DNA of 64,000 bases. It comes from Streptomyces sp. T12. GTDB taxonomy: Bacteria; Actinomycetota; Actinomycetes; Streptomycetales; Streptomycetaceae. Shown piece by piece: positions 46,156 to 55,450 of this stretch (its first letter is position 1; each line of letters starts with the position of its first letter). A program made the translations under genes and the position numbers. The stretch covers positions 3,348,001-3,412,000 of the forward strand of contig NZ_CP117866.1 of NCBI RefSeq assembly GCF_028736035.1, read 5' to 3'. Below the pieces are notes generated by a model that saw only the letters and a list, made by a program, of their open reading frames with translations, searched no databases and was not told where the DNA came from.

Positions 46156-46827
46156 TCAGTCGTCGTCGCCGAGCACGGGCTCCGGCAGGGTGCCGGCGTT
46201 GTGCTCCAGCAGACGCCAGCCGCGGGCGCCCTCGCCCAGGACGGACCAGCAGCAGTTGGTGAGGCCGCCGAGACTCTCCCAGTACCGGGGCTCCAGGCCG
46301 AGGAGGCGGCCGATGGTCGTCCGGATCGTGCCGCCGTGGCTGACCACGACGAGCGTGCCGTCGTCGGGCAGCTTCTCGGCGTGCCGGAGGACCACCGGGG
46401 CGGCGCGCTCGGCGACCTCGGTCTCCAGCTCGCCGCCGCCGCGGCGCACCGGCTCACCGCGCTTCCACGCGGCGTACTCCTCGCCGTGGCGCTCGATGAT
46501 CTCGTCGTGCGTCAGGCCCTGCCAGACGCCCGCGTAGGTCTCGCGCAGGCCCTCGTCGTGCGTCACCTCCAGGCCGGTGAGCGCGGCCAGCTCGGCGGCC
46601 GTGTTCGCGGCGCGCTGAAGGTCGGAGGCGATGATCGCGTCGGGCTTGAGGGAGACGAGCAGCCGGGCGGCGCGGCGGGCCTGGGAGATGCCGGCCTCGT
46701 TGAGGGCGACGTCGGTGGTGCCCTGGAAGCGGCGCTCCACGTTCCAGGAGGTCTGGCCGTGCCGCCACAGGATGACGCGGCGGCCCCGGCCGGGCCCGCC
46801 CGCGGTCACCTCGCCGGTGGCGCTCAC
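46156..46827 (-). CDS. Histidine phosphatase family protein (phosphoglycerate mutase-like)
   Basis: 223 residues from a GTG at 46827 that overlaps the rsfS stop as GTGA; a GTG two codons earlier (46833) is also possible. The catalytic LWRHGQTSWNVERRFQG (RHG) and the second histidine in VVVSHGGTIRTTIG are intact, as is the acidic ETYAGVWQGLTHDEI. The family includes many cofactor-independent-looking phosphatases; without the surface-lid region of true GpmA it is more likely a broad phosphatase than a glycolytic mutase. Coupled to rsfS, as in other Streptomyces. Confidence 0.9.
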   Translation of the reverse strand: MSATGEVTAGGPGRGRRVILWRHGQTSWNVERRFQGTTDVALNEAGISQARRAARLLVSLKPDAIIASDLQRAANTAAELAALTGLEVTHDEGLRETYAGVWQGLTHDEIIERHGEEYAAWKRGEPVRRGGGELETEVAERAAPVVLRHAEKLPDDGTLVVVSHGGTIRTTIGRLLGLEPRYWESLGGLTNCCWSVLGEGARGWRLLEHNAGTLPEPVLGDDD

Positions 46828-47270
46828 CGCCACTCACCACCCAGCTCGGCGGCCTCCTCGTCGGCCTGCAGCTTGGCGTGCTCCGCGGCCTTGCCGCGGG
46901 TGGCCTTGGCGTCGTCGGGCAGCTCGAGCTCGGGGCAGTCCTTCCACAGCCGCTCCAGGGCGTAGAAGACACGCTCCTCGCTGTGCTGGACGTGCACGAC
47001 GATGTCGACGTAGTCGAGCAGCACCCAGCGGGCCTCGCGGTCGCCCTCACGGCGCACCGGCTTGACGCCGAGCTCCTTCAGGAGCCGCTCCTCGATCTCG
47101 TCGACGATCGACTTGACCTGGCGGTCGTTGGGCGCGGAGGCCAGCAGGAAGGCATCTGTGATCGACAGGACGTCGCTGACGTCGTAGGCGATGATGTCGT
47201 GCGCGAGCTTGTCGGCGGCCGCCTGGGCGGCGGTGGTGACGAGCTCGAGAGAACGGTCGGTAGCGGTCAC
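46824..47270 (-). CDS. rsfS: Ribosome silencing factor RsfS
   Basis: 148 residues from a GTG at 47270 (VTATDRSLELVTTAAQAAADK). DVSDVLSITDAFLLASAPNDRQVKSIVDEIEE and RWVLLDYVDIVVHVQHSEERVFYALERLWKDCP are the RsfS (Iojap/DUF143) signatures. RsfS binds L14 and blocks subunit joining when nutrients fall. nadD-rsfS neighbourhood is conserved widely and is seen here with the LCP gene between. The C-terminus carries a charged helical extension. Confidence 0.93.
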   Translation of the reverse strand: MTATDRSLELVTTAAQAAADKLAHDIIAYDVSDVLSITDAFLLASAPNDRQVKSIVDEIEERLLKELGVKPVRREGDREARWVLLDYVDIVVHVQHSEERVFYALERLWKDCPELELPDDAKATRGKAAEHAKLQADEEAAELGGEWR

Positions 47271-47377
47271 TACAAGGCTTTCGGGTCGGCGGTCAGTTGA
47301 CCTCAAGGGTCTCATGGACCGCCGACAGCACCCCACGTGATTAACGGCTGACGTGGAGTGCCCCGGCGCTTCGCCTG

Positions 47378-49075
47378 CTACGAGGACGACGGTTCGTAGT
47401 CCTGGCCGAGGACCACCGTGACGTCCGCGTTCGCGGACACGTCGCCCTTGGTGACCGCTGCGGAGGAAAGGCCCAGGGTCTTGGCGACCTCGGTGGCGTT
47501 GTCCTTGTCGGCGGCGTCGGCGTAGACGACCTCGGACGTGGCCGCGGTGGACGCCGAACCGCCCTCCAGGAAGGTGAAGCCGCCGTTCAGCAGCACCACC
47601 CGGGCCTTGTCGGTGTTGCCCTTGACGCCGCTGGCGTTGCGGACCGACACGCGGACGGCGGCGTCCTTGTCGGGGCTCTTGGCGGTGCCGCCGAGGACGT
47701 CCTTGACGACGCCGGCGCTCGCCTGTGCGCTCAGCGTGCCGTCGGTCTGGACGGGCAGCAGGGCCGTCTTGTAGTCGCCGCCCTTGGCGAGGTCGGCGAG
47801 CTTGGCGAGGAAGGCGCCGAGGTCCTTGTCGGTCAGCGGCGGCTCGATGATCATCCCGAGCGTCTGCACGGTGGTCGTCGCGCCCTGCGTGTCCGAGGTC
47901 AGCTTGCGCAGCACGGCCTGCATGACCTGCCCGAACCGCTCCAGCTGGGCGTTCGGGGCCTCGCCCGAGCCGCTGTAGGTGGCGTAGGCGACGGCCATCT
48001 TGCCGCTGAGGGACTGGTCCTGGCCCTTGCGTACGAGGGGCGCTGCGCCCTTGGACTTGGCGTCCGGGTCGGGCACGTCGGCGTTGGTGTCGACCTCGAT
48101 GTTGCCGACCAGGTCGACGAGGTTCTGCAGGTACGGGGTGTCCAGGCGCCAGGTGCCCTGGATCTCGGTGCCGAGGACGGTGTCGATCGCGTCGCGCGTC
48201 CCGGAGGATCCGTCGTCGTCGACCGACTTGGCGAGGGTGGTCGTACTGCCGTCGTCACCGGCCAGGGCGAGGGAGTTGGGCAGCAGGACGCTGGTGCCCC
48301 GGTTGGTGGTGGTGTTGTCGACGAGCAGCGCCGTGGAGGTGCCGCCCTTCTTGGTGTTGTGCAGATGGACGACGATCACGTCCCGCTTCTGGGCGCCCAC
48401 GGCCGTCGCGGTGCCCTCCTTGCTGTCCGACGACGACAGGCCGGGCAGCTTCCCGGCGTACCAGAGGTAGCCGACGCCGCCGGCCGCGGCGACCGCCAGG
48501 ACGACCACGAGCGCGATCACACGCGCGCGTGCCCGTCGCCGGGCCTCTTCGCGGCGCTCGGTGCGGTTCTCCGTGAACTTCAGCCAGTCGATGACGTCCT
48601 CGGAGTCCGAGTCGGGCTCCTCGACGAAGGCGAACTGCTCGGTGCGGTAGTCCCGTTCGCCCCGGTCCTGTGCCACCGGCTCCTCGACCGGCCCGGCCTG
48701 GTGCGGGATGTACGCGGTCTGCTCGGCGACGCGGTGCTGACCGCTGGTGGCGGTACGGCCGTACGGGTCGTACGCCGCCGAGTGCCCGCCGGCCTGCTGC
48801 TGGTGGTGCGTGCCGGTGCCGTACGGGTCGTAGGCGGGCGTGGCCGGCTGCTGACCGGTGTCGCCGCTGCCGTAGGGGTCGTACGGCGGGACCGGCTGCT
48901 GCCGGCCGGTCGCGTACGGGTCGTAGCCGTACCCCTGCTGTGCGTAGGGGTCGTACGACTGCTGGGGCGGCTGCTGCTGTGGCGGGACCTGTCGGTACAC
49001 CGGCCGCCCGTACTCGTCGTATCCGACGAGTTCGTACTGGTCATCCCCGTACCCCGCGTCGTATCGGTCGTTCAC
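47378..49075 (-). CDS. LytR-CpsA-Psr family protein with degenerate catalytic motifs
   Basis: 565 residues from a GTG at 49075 (VNDRYDAGYGDDQYEL), with GAGAGGGG seven bases upstream. Residues 1-150 are Y/Q/P/G-rich with several Y-D-P-Y-G units; a membrane helix follows (about 186-206), then an LCP-like domain (about 230-400) and a LytR_C domain (about 450-560). LCP enzymes attach teichoic-acid-type polymers to peptidoglycan. The usual phosphate-binding arginines are not seen: where canonical members have SIPRDT, this has LLPNSLAL, and where they have ALxYxRxR, this has AVAYATYS; one ERFGQVM arginine remains. By gene order it would be the counterpart of S. coelicolor PdtA (SCO2578), as I remember it. 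Confidence 0.85.
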   Translation of the reverse strand: MNDRYDAGYGDDQYELVGYDEYGRPVYRQVPPQQQPPQQSYDPYAQQGYGYDPYATGRQQPVPPYDPYGSGDTGQQPATPAYDPYGTGTHHQQQAGGHSAAYDPYGRTATSGQHRVAEQTAYIPHQAGPVEEPVAQDRGERDYRTEQFAFVEEPDSDSEDVIDWLKFTENRTERREEARRRARARVIALVVVLAVAAAGGVGYLWYAGKLPGLSSSDSKEGTATAVGAQKRDVIVVHLHNTKKGGTSTALLVDNTTTNRGTSVLLPNSLALAGDDGSTTTLAKSVDDDGSSGTRDAIDTVLGTEIQGTWRLDTPYLQNLVDLVGNIEVDTNADVPDPDAKSKGAAPLVRKGQDQSLSGKMAVAYATYSGSGEAPNAQLERFGQVMQAVLRKLTSDTQGATTTVQTLGMIIEPPLTDKDLGAFLAKLADLAKGGDYKTALLPVQTDGTLSAQASAGVVKDVLGGTAKSPDKDAAVRVSVRNASGVKGNTDKARVVLLNGGFTFLEGGSASTAATSEVVYADAADKDNATEVAKTLGLSSAAVTKGDVSANADVTVVLGQDYEPSSS

Positions 49076-49101
49076 CGGTTGCCCCTCTCGGCTCACTCGC
49101 C

Positions 49102-49740
49102 TCACTCGCCGCGGTACAGCTCGCGCTTGTCGATGTAGCGCACGACTCCGTCCGGCACCAGATACCAGATGGGGTCGCCCTTTGCGACTCTCGCGCGGCA
49201 ATCGGTGGACGAGATGGCCAGCGCGGGAACCTCGACCAACGACACGCCGCCCTCCGGGAGCCCGGAGTCGTCGAGGTGGTGGCCGGGCCGGGTGACCCCG
49301 ATGAAGTGCGCGAGGGAGAACAGCTCCACCGAGTCCCGCCAGGTCAGGATCTGGCCGAGGGCGTCGGCGCCGGTGATGAAGAAGAGATCGGTGTCCGGGT
49401 TGAGCGCACGCAGGTCACGCAGGGTGTCCACGGTGTACGTCGGGCCGCCCCGGTCGATGTCGATGCGGCTGACGGAGAACTGCGGGTTCTCGGCGGTGGC
49501 GATGACCGTCATCAGATAGCGGTCCTCGGCCGGGGAGACGTGCCGGTGGCTCTTCTGCCACGGCTGGCCGGTCGGTACGAACACGACCTCGTCGAGGTGG
49601 AACTGCGCGGCGACCTCGCTGGCCGCGACGAGGTGGCCGTGGTGGATCGGGTCAAACGTTCCACCCATGACGCCGAGGCGGCGCTTGCCGGGGCTCGACG
49701 GGCCGCTTCCGGGGCCGGTAGGCATGTCCTGCTCTCCCAT
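49102..49740 (-). CDS. nadD: Nicotinate-nucleotide adenylyltransferase
   Basis: NAD biosynthesis enzyme of the nucleotidyltransferase superfamily. 212 residues from the ATG at 49740; the ATG at 49725, preceded by GGAGAGCAGG, is an alternative and would give 207. The nucleotide-binding [12 protein letters not shown] and the C-terminal [13 protein letters not shown] (ISSTxIR) are intact, with [12 protein letters not shown] between. The gene precedes the LCP gene by 26 bases. Confidence 0.95.
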   Translation of the reverse strand: MGEQDMPTGPGSGPSSPGKRRLGVMGGTFDPIHHGHLVAASEVAAQFHLDEVVFVPTGQPWQKSHRHVSPAEDRYLMTVIATAENPQFSVSRIDIDRGGPTYTVDTLRDLRALNPDTDLFFITGADALGQILTWRDSVELFSLAHFIGVTRPGHHLDDSGLPEGGVSLVEVPALAISSTDCRARVAKGDPIWYLVPDGVVRYIDKRELYRGE

Positions 49741-49820
49741 GCGTGCAGACCCTACCGGCCCCGCCTGAGGGGCTTCGGCCGACAGCTGCCCGGGCGGACC
49801 GGGAGGGGCCTGGTCGGGAC

Positions 49821-49985
49821 TCAGCGGTCGCGGTTGAAGCGGGTGGTGATCCACAGCAGGAGCAGCAGGATGACGAAGGCGCCACCCCCGGTGAGCAACG
49901 GGCTGATGCTGTCGTGGTTGCCCCCGTGCTCCTCGCCCTCGGCGGCGAGGGTGACCAACTGGGCAGCTGCGCTGTGGAAGCTCAT
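49821..49985 (-). CDS. Very small single-span membrane protein
   Basis: 54 residues by direct translation from the ATG at 49985: [20 protein letters not shown], then [15 protein letters not shown], then the membrane helix [15 protein letters not shown] and a basic NRDR end. Orientation by the positive-inside rule: N-terminus out, C-terminus in. It lies upstream of nadD on the same strand and is conserved next to nadD in Streptomyces as far as I remember. Function unknown. Confidence 0.7.
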   Translation of the reverse strand: MSFHSAAAQLVTLAAEGEEHGGNHDSISPLLTGGGAFVILLLLLWITTRFNRDR

Positions 49986-50116
49986 CTTCGGCGTGACCTA
50001 TCGGGTGTGGGCGGGATAAAGATGTCGGCTCATCGTAAGCGGGCGCCATGACGGCGATCACGCCGACTCCACCGTTGGGGCGCCTCCGACGGCCCGCGGG
50101 GAACCTTCCCGGGGGC

Positions 50117-50275
50117 TCACTCGTCCTTCCGCCTGTAGCCCCGCAACAGGAACCACGCGGTCAGCACACAGCCCACGACCATCACGATCAGTACGACCCG
50201 GAGCAGATTCCCCGCCCCCTGCTGCTCGGCTGCGCTCGCGGCCTCGGTGAGCCAGGCTGCGGGGTTGTGCTCCAT
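50117..50275 (-). CDS. Very small single-span membrane protein
   Basis: 52 residues by direct translation from the ATG at 50275: [19 protein letters not shown], a membrane helix [18 protein letters not shown], and a basic end [14 protein letters not shown] lies nine bases upstream. It has the same plan as the 54-residue protein at 49821-49985 (acidic N-terminus, one helix, short basic tail), so the two may be a functional pair. Function unknown. Confidence 0.7.
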   Translation of the reverse strand: MEHNPAAWLTEAASAAEQQGAGNLLRVVLIVMVVGCVLTAWFLLRGYRRKDE

Positions 50276-50411
50276 GGCGCGGAACTCCTTCGCTGTAGTG
50301 CCCGTCCACGGTAACTCCGCCTAGGCTGGGCTCTGCTTCGGGGGCGCAAAGGGCTGCACAAGGCTCCGCAAAGGGCCGCACAGAGCCATCCACACGCACA
50401 TGGGGGAAGAC

Positions 50412-51509
50412 ATGTCCGACGGCCACGAGCACAACGGGCACGAGAACGTACCGAGCAGGCAGCGCAGGCGTTTCCCGGGGATCTCCTCGCGTGCGTACGA
50501 GCACCCGGCGGACCGCTCGGCCCTGGTCGCCCTGCGCAAGCTCAGCGGCTTCGACACGGTCTTCAAGGCCCTGAGCGGCCTGCTGCCCGAGCGCAGCCTC
50601 CGGCTGCTGTTCCTGTCCGACTCGGTGCGGGTGTCGGAACAGCAGTTCGCGCACCTCAACGACATGCTGCGGGACGCCTGTTACATCCTGGACCTGGAGA
50701 AGGTCCCGCCGATGTACGTCAACCAGGACCCGGTGCCGAACGCGATGTGCATCGGCCTGGACGAGCCGATCATCGTGGTCACGACGGGGCTGCTGGAGCT
50801 GCTCGACGAGGAGGAGATGCGGGCGGTGGTCGGCCACGAGGTGGGCCACGCCCTCTCCGGCCACTCGGTCTACCGCACGATCCTCCTCTTCCTGACCAGC
50901 CTGGCCGTCCGGGTCGCCTGGATCCCGCTGGGCAACCTCGCGATCATGGCGATCGTGACGGCCCTGCGGGAGTGGTTCCGCAAGTCGGAGCTCTCCGCCG
51001 ACCGGGCCGGCCTGCTCGTCGGCCAGGACCTCCAGTCCTCGATGCGCGGCCTGATGAAGCTCGCGGGCGGCCACCACCTGCACGAGATGAACGTGGACGC
51101 GTTCCTGAAGCAGGCCGAGGAGTACGAGGCGGGCGGCGACCTGCGCGATTCGGTCCTGAAGATCCTGAACGTCCTGCCCCGCTCCCACCCCTTCACCACG
51201 GTCCGCGCGGCCGAGCTGAAGAAGTGGGCCGAGTCCCGCGACTACCAGCGGATCATGGACGGCCACTACCCGCGCCGCGCGGAGGACAAGGACACGTCCG
51301 TCACCGATTCCTTCCGTGAGTCCGCGTCCCACTACGCCACCCACGTGAAGTCCTCCAAGGACCCCCTGATGAAGCTGGTCACGGACATCGCCGGCGGTGC
51401 GGGAGACCTGGGCGGCCGGGTACGAAGGGGCTTCGGCGGGTTCACGAGCGCCCCGCCGAAGGACGAGCCGAGGCGCGACGACACGGACGACCGCGGCACC
51501 GAGAACTGA
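50412..51509 (+). CDS. M48 family metallopeptidase
   Basis: 365 residues from the ATG at 50412 (MSDGHEHNGHENVPSR), with GGGGGAAG just upstream; an ATG four codons earlier is also open. The zinc motif VVGHEVGHALSGH (HExxH) is near residue 150, followed by hydrophobic helices (TILLFLTSLAVRVAWIPL, AIMAIVTALREW) and the downstream glutamate motif KSELSADRAGLL. HtpX/Ste24-like, probably a membrane peptidase in quality control. The C-terminal 100 residues are charged and P/D-rich. Convergent with the next gene. Confidence 0.9.
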   Translation: MSDGHEHNGHENVPSRQRRRFPGISSRAYEHPADRSALVALRKLSGFDTVFKALSGLLPERSLRLLFLSDSVRVSEQQFAHLNDMLRDACYILDLEKVPPMYVNQDPVPNAMCIGLDEPIIVVTTGLLELLDEEEMRAVVGHEVGHALSGHSVYRTILLFLTSLAVRVAWIPLGNLAIMAIVTALREWFRKSELSADRAGLLVGQDLQSSMRGLMKLAGGHHLHEMNVDAFLKQAEEYEAGGDLRDSVLKILNVLPRSHPFTTVRAAELKKWAESRDYQRIMDGHYPRRAEDKDTSVTDSFRESASHYATHVKSSKDPLMKLVTDIAGGAGDLGGRVRRGFGGFTSAPPKDEPRRDDTDDRGTEN

Positions 51510-51596
51510 CGGAACCGCTTCCTGACGCAGGATGGGACGGGTAGAGGCGGCGGGGGCGGCTGCATTTGTCAGCGGCTCCGCCGCGGGCCGCCCGGC

Positions 51597-52697
51597 TCAC
51601 ACCTTCGGCTGGGACCCCGCGGCCAGCGACCCGCACAGCGCCGTCGCGCCGCCCGTGGCATACGGGTCGGTCCCGGCCGGCCCGCCCTCCTTGGCCGTCT
51701 GTCCCGCCAGCAGCGGATGCAGCCGGTTCGTGGAGTCGTCGGCACACGACAGCGGCCCCGCCTGGACATACGAGACGACCAGCTGGGCCTGGTTCAGCCG
51801 CAGGTCCTCACGGTCGAACCGGAAGTGCAGCTCCCGGCGCACGGTGAACAGCGACGCCTCAGCAGCCTGCTTATCTGCGCGCGCCGTCTGATCCGCACCG
51901 GCCTCCACCGCCCGCAGCGCATACACAAACGTGTGATCGGCCGTGACCTCGAGCGTCGACGAGTCGGTCTCGGCGGCCTGCAGCGTCCCCTGCACCCGGA
52001 TCTTGCGATCGGCCAGCTCGGCCTGAGCCGGATCGAACCGAACCAGCCACCCGGTCGGCGCATGCCGCCCGTCCGCGGCAGGATGGCTGAAGCTCTGGTC
52101 GAACTGATCCAGTTGGTCGGGATCGAGCAGCACCCGCACCGGACGGATCTGGTCCGCGGTGAGCACCTCGGGATAGAGCGAGGACCGCACGATGTAGTCC
52201 TTCGCGATACTCAGCGCGTTCGTCACCTGACTGTCCGAGAAGTGCGCGGTACGCCGCGCGGCCGGCAGCGGAATGCCCTCCGCGCCGATGCGGAACTGCG
52301 CGGCGGGGCTCTGTGCGTACAGGTGGTTCGTGTCGCTCGTCCCGGGCACCTTGCCCTGCGGGGCGAGCGGGATGACGGTCATCCGCAGGGGCTCGGCGAG
52401 CGGCCCGGAACCGTCGGGGTTCTGATAGGGATGCCGTACACCCATATAGATCGCCGTACCGAAGGCCACGGCGATCAACAGGACCAGGATCAGCGCCTGC
52501 CGGGACAGGCCCCGGCGCAGCGGTGGGCGGCGGCGTACGGCGGGCGCGTGGTCGGCGATGCGCTCCTGCGCGGAGAACTCCTGAAGGCGGGCAGCACGGA
52601 CGAACGACTCGTCGAAGACGACGGATCGGTACTCGTCCTCGCCACCTCCGGGGCCGCCCTCGGGTGTCCCCTCGGGTGGGTCTCCAGGCCCTCCCAT
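51597..52697 (-). CDS. Single-span membrane protein, first of a motif-sharing pair
   Basis: 366 residues. The cytoplasmic N-terminus has the short motif YRSVVFDESFVRAARLQEF (about residues 22-40) that recurs in the next gene; a membrane helix follows (ALILVLLIAVAFGTAIYMG, about 70-90), then a large extracytoplasmic domain with DYIVRSSLYPEVLTADQIRPVRVLLDPDQ and two cysteines (LSCADDS, ALCGSL). No family recognised. By gene order it would be SCO2583-like; that protein has been linked to the spore-wall synthesis complex in S. coelicolor together with SCO2584 (from memory). Function inferred only from that. Confidence 0.75.
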   Translation of the reverse strand: MGGPGDPPEGTPEGGPGGGEDEYRSVVFDESFVRAARLQEFSAQERIADHAPAVRRRPPLRRGLSRQALILVLLIAVAFGTAIYMGVRHPYQNPDGSGPLAEPLRMTVIPLAPQGKVPGTSDTNHLYAQSPAAQFRIGAEGIPLPAARRTAHFSDSQVTNALSIAKDYIVRSSLYPEVLTADQIRPVRVLLDPDQLDQFDQSFSHPAADGRHAPTGWLVRFDPAQAELADRKIRVQGTLQAAETDSSTLEVTADHTFVYALRAVEAGADQTARADKQAAEASLFTVRRELHFRFDREDLRLNQAQLVVSYVQAGPLSCADDSTNRLHPLLAGQTAKEGGPAGTDPYATGGATALCGSLAAGSQPKV

Positions 52698-52818
52698 ATC
52701 TTCAGGGTAGGTCGCGGGGAGCCCCGGTAAACGCCCTGGTACACGACAAGTTCTGACAGGTTCTCACCAGGATGGTCAGGCAGCTCTCAGCAACGCTCAG
52801 GCCCGCGATCAGGTCCGT

Positions 52819-53394
52819 TCAGGGCGTGCGGGGGGTGGCCGATATGGCCGGCTGGGAGTGATCGGCGGAGGCGGAGGGAGCCACTCCACTGCCCTGTTCG
52901 AGCCCGGTGGACGCAGGCGGCGTGATCTGGTCCCGGCCGCTGGAGGAGGCCCCGCGGTAGACCGCCGCGAAAGCCAGCGCGACCATGCCGATCCCCATCA
53001 CGAGGGCGAGCACCCAGGCGACGGGACGGTGCCAGCGGACCTGCTTGCCGTACATCCCGGGGGCGCCGTAGCGGTCCTCGAGTATGTCCGTGTCGTCCAG
53101 ATCGTCGAGCTCGGGATCATGGCCGAAACCGGCGCGGTCCTCGGGGCCGTACCCGTCGTCGAACCGCTCACCCCGGCCGTGTGCCCGGCGCGCTTCCGCC
53201 TCGGAGGCCTCCGCTCTCGCCTGGGCGGCGGCCAGGAGGCGCTCGACGGCGGTCGGCTCGTGCACCACGGCCGCCCGTACGAAGGCCTCGTCGAAGACCA
53301 CGGAGGCGAACTCTTCGTCCGACACCCCGCGGTCGTGGTCGTCGTCGGGCTCCCAGCCGTCAGGGAACGGCGTGCCCCCCACGTCCTCCGGCAC
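52819..53394 (-). CDS. Single-span membrane protein, second of a motif-sharing pair
   Basis: 191 residues from a GTG at 53394 (VPEDVGGTPFPDGWEPD). The motif FASVVFDEAFVRAAVVHEP (about 29-47) matches the preceding membrane protein at 11 of 13 core positions; helical R/A/E-rich and acidic D-D-x-D stretches follow, then one membrane helix (VAWVLALVMGIGMVALAFAAV) and a short T/S/P-rich external tail. It is SCO2584-like by position; that protein interacts with MreB and wall-polymer enzymes in S. coelicolor as I remember it. The open frame to 53847 is antisense noise over proA. Confidence 0.75.
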   Translation of the reverse strand: MPEDVGGTPFPDGWEPDDDHDRGVSDEEFASVVFDEAFVRAAVVHEPTAVERLLAAAQARAEASEAEARRAHGRGERFDDGYGPEDRAGFGHDPELDDLDDTDILEDRYGAPGMYGKQVRWHRPVAWVLALVMGIGMVALAFAAVYRGASSSGRDQITPPASTGLEQGSGVAPSASADHSQPAISATPRTP

Positions 53395-53495
53395 GGATCC
53401 AGAGTAGTCCTGGGGGGTCAATTTGGGCAGACGGTATGGAGATTCATCCGCCTTGTGAGACGCCTCTGGTGCGGCACAGGGGCAGTCCGGGAGCG

Positions 53496-53552
53496 CGTGT
53501 CGGGCGCATATGCCCTGGCCGCGCGCCGTGCGCCGTCCAGGCCTCCGACACG
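53496..53552. repeat. Long inverted repeat between proA and the membrane-protein pair
   Basis: CGTGTCGG (53496-53503) / CCGACACG (53545-53552) with an inner CCTGG / CCAGG pairing: a stem of about 57 bases total in the gap after the proA 3' end. A transcript end for proA is the simplest reading; no T-run follows. Confidence 0.55.
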
Positions 53553-53597
53553 CCCCCCTGCAGCACCGCTTACGGCGCGCATGGCGGCCGGCGCGGC

Positions 53598-54884
53598 TCA
53601 GCGCCGCACGTGCCCGTCTCCCGTGACGATGTACTTCGTGCTGGTCAGCTCCGGCAGCCCCATCGGGCCGCGGGCGTGCAGCTTCTGCGTGGAGATGCCG
53701 ATCTCCGCGCCGAAGCCGAACTGGCCGCCGTCCGTGAAGCGGGTGGAGGCGTTCACCGCGACCGTCGTGGAGTCGACCAGCTGGGTGAACCGGCGGGCGG
53801 CCTGCTGCGAGGTGGTCACGATGGCCTCGGTGTGGCCGGAGGTCCACAGGCGGATGTGCTCGACGGCCTTGTCCAGCGAGTCCACCACCGCGGCGGCGAT
53901 GTCGTACGACAGGTACTCGCTCTCCCAGTCCTCGGTCGTGGCCTCGACGACGGTCGCCTTGGAGTCCTTGGCGTACGCCAGCACCCTCTCGTCGGCGTGC
54001 ACGGTCACCCCGGCCTCCGCGAGGGCGTCCAGGGCGCGCGGCAGGAACTCGGGGGCGATGTCCTGGTGGACCAGGAGGGTCTCGGCGGCGTTGCAGACGC
54101 TGACGCGCTGGGCCTTGGAGTTGATCAGGATGTCGATGGCCATGTCGAGGTCGGCCTGGGCGTCGACGTAGACGTGGCAGTTGCCGGTGCCGGTCTCGAT
54201 GACGGGAACGATCGACTCCGACACGACGGTCTGGATCAGCGAGGCGCCGCCGCGCGGGATCAGCACGTCGACCAGGCCGCGGGCCCGCATCAGCTCGCGC
54301 ACGCTCTCCCGGCTCTCCCCGGGCACCAGCTGCACGGCGTCGGCGGGCAGCCCGGCCCCGCCCACGGCGTCCCGGATCACCCGGACGAGTGCGGTGTTCG
54401 ACTCGAACGCGGAGGCCGAGCCGCGCAGCAGCACGGCGTTGCCGGACTTCAGGCAGAGGGCGGCGGCGTCCACGGTGACGTTCGGGCGGGCCTCGTAGAT
54501 GATCCCGACGACGCCGAGCGGGACGCGGACCTGGCGCAGGTCGATGCCGTTGGGGAGGGTGGACCCGCGGACGACCTCGCCGACCGGGTCGGGCAGCGCG
54601 ACGACGTCCCGCACGTCGGCGGCGATGGCCCGCACGCGCTCCGGGGTGAGCGTCAGCCGGTCGATGATCGCCTCGCTGGTGCCGGCCTCGCGGGCCTTGG
54701 CGATGTCCTTGGCGTTGGCCTCGACGATTTCGCTCGTACGGACCTCCAGGGCGTCCGCGATGGCGAGCAGCGCGTCGTCCTTCTCGGCCCGCGGGAGGGG
54801 GGCGAGGTCGGCGGCGGCGGCCTTGGCGCGGTAGGCGGCCTGGGTGACCGGGGACATGGAGTCGTACGGCGAAAGCGTGGTCAT
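53598..54884 (-). CDS. proA: Gamma-glutamyl phosphate reductase
   Basis: Second enzyme of proline synthesis. 428 residues from the ATG at 54884 ([20 protein letters not shown]). ALDH-fold motifs: [32 protein letters not shown], the catalytic cysteine in [17 protein letters not shown], and [28 protein letters not shown] at the end. Separated from proB by the hypothetical gene at 54986-55450 and the 22-bp repeats, so the pathway genes are close but not immediately adjacent. Confidence 0.96.
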   Translation of the reverse strand: MTTLSPYDSMSPVTQAAYRAKAAAADLAPLPRAEKDDALLAIADALEVRTSEIVEANAKDIAKAREAGTSEAIIDRLTLTPERVRAIAADVRDVVALPDPVGEVVRGSTLPNGIDLRQVRVPLGVVGIIYEARPNVTVDAAALCLKSGNAVLLRGSASAFESNTALVRVIRDAVGGAGLPADAVQLVPGESRESVRELMRARGLVDVLIPRGGASLIQTVVSESIVPVIETGTGNCHVYVDAQADLDMAIDILINSKAQRVSVCNAAETLLVHQDIAPEFLPRALDALAEAGVTVHADERVLAYAKDSKATVVEATTEDWESEYLSYDIAAAVVDSLDKAVEHIRLWTSGHTEAIVTTSQQAARRFTQLVDSTTVAVNASTRFTDGGQFGFGAEIGISTQKLHARGPMGLPELTSTKYIVTGDGHVRR

Positions 54885-54985
54885 GAAAGAAGGGTAGTGC
54901 GACCGGGGCCGGCGTCCTGCCGCTGTCCCACCTCCCGAGACGGAACAGATACGCGCCTCTCGCCCTCTTTTGCCCCTACGCGCCG

Positions 54986-55450
54986 CTAGAAGGGATGGAC
55001 GCCGACGGGGGTCGCCGGTGGTGGCCCGTAGCCTTCCGCGATCCGCTGGTGGTAGGTCTCGCGGTCGATGACCTCCAGGCCGACGATCTCCCAGGGCGGC
55101 AGCCCCGCGCTCTGCCGGTGCTCGCCCCACAGGCGCAGGGCGACGGCGGCCGCGTCGTGCAGGTCGCGGGCCTCTTCCCAGTAGCGGATCTCGGCGTGGT
55201 CGGTGGCGTACCTGCTGGTCAGCAAAAAGGGGTGGTCGTGGGCGAGTTGCTCGAGGGCGCGCCGCAGCTCCTTCAGCGGGGCCTCCTGGCCGGAGACGCT
55301 GAGGGTGACGTGCCACAGGCGGGGCAGGTCCGCGGGCTCCTCGTACCGGTCGCCGGCCGCGACGCTCGTCAATGCGCGCTCCTCACCGGCCGCACGGGAC
55401 GAGGCCCCACCGGCACCGCGGGACGCCGTCCCAGGGCGCACTCGTCTCAC
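54986..55450 (-). CDS. Conserved hypothetical protein
   Basis: 154 residues from a GTG at 55450, chosen because AAAGGAGG stands five bases upstream. After a disordered R/G/A-rich start it has a folded part with [82 protein letters not shown]: alternating beta and helix, ferredoxin-like. I do not recognise a family; it is a usual neighbour between proA and proB in Streptomyces. Function unknown. Confidence 0.8.
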   Translation of the reverse strand: MRRVRPGTASRGAGGASSRAAGEERALTSVAAGDRYEEPADLPRLWHVTLSVSGQEAPLKELRRALEQLAHDHPFLLTSRYATDHAEIRYWEEARDLHDAAAVALRLWGEHRQSAGLPPWEIVGLEVIDRETYHQRIAEGYGPPPATPVGVHPF

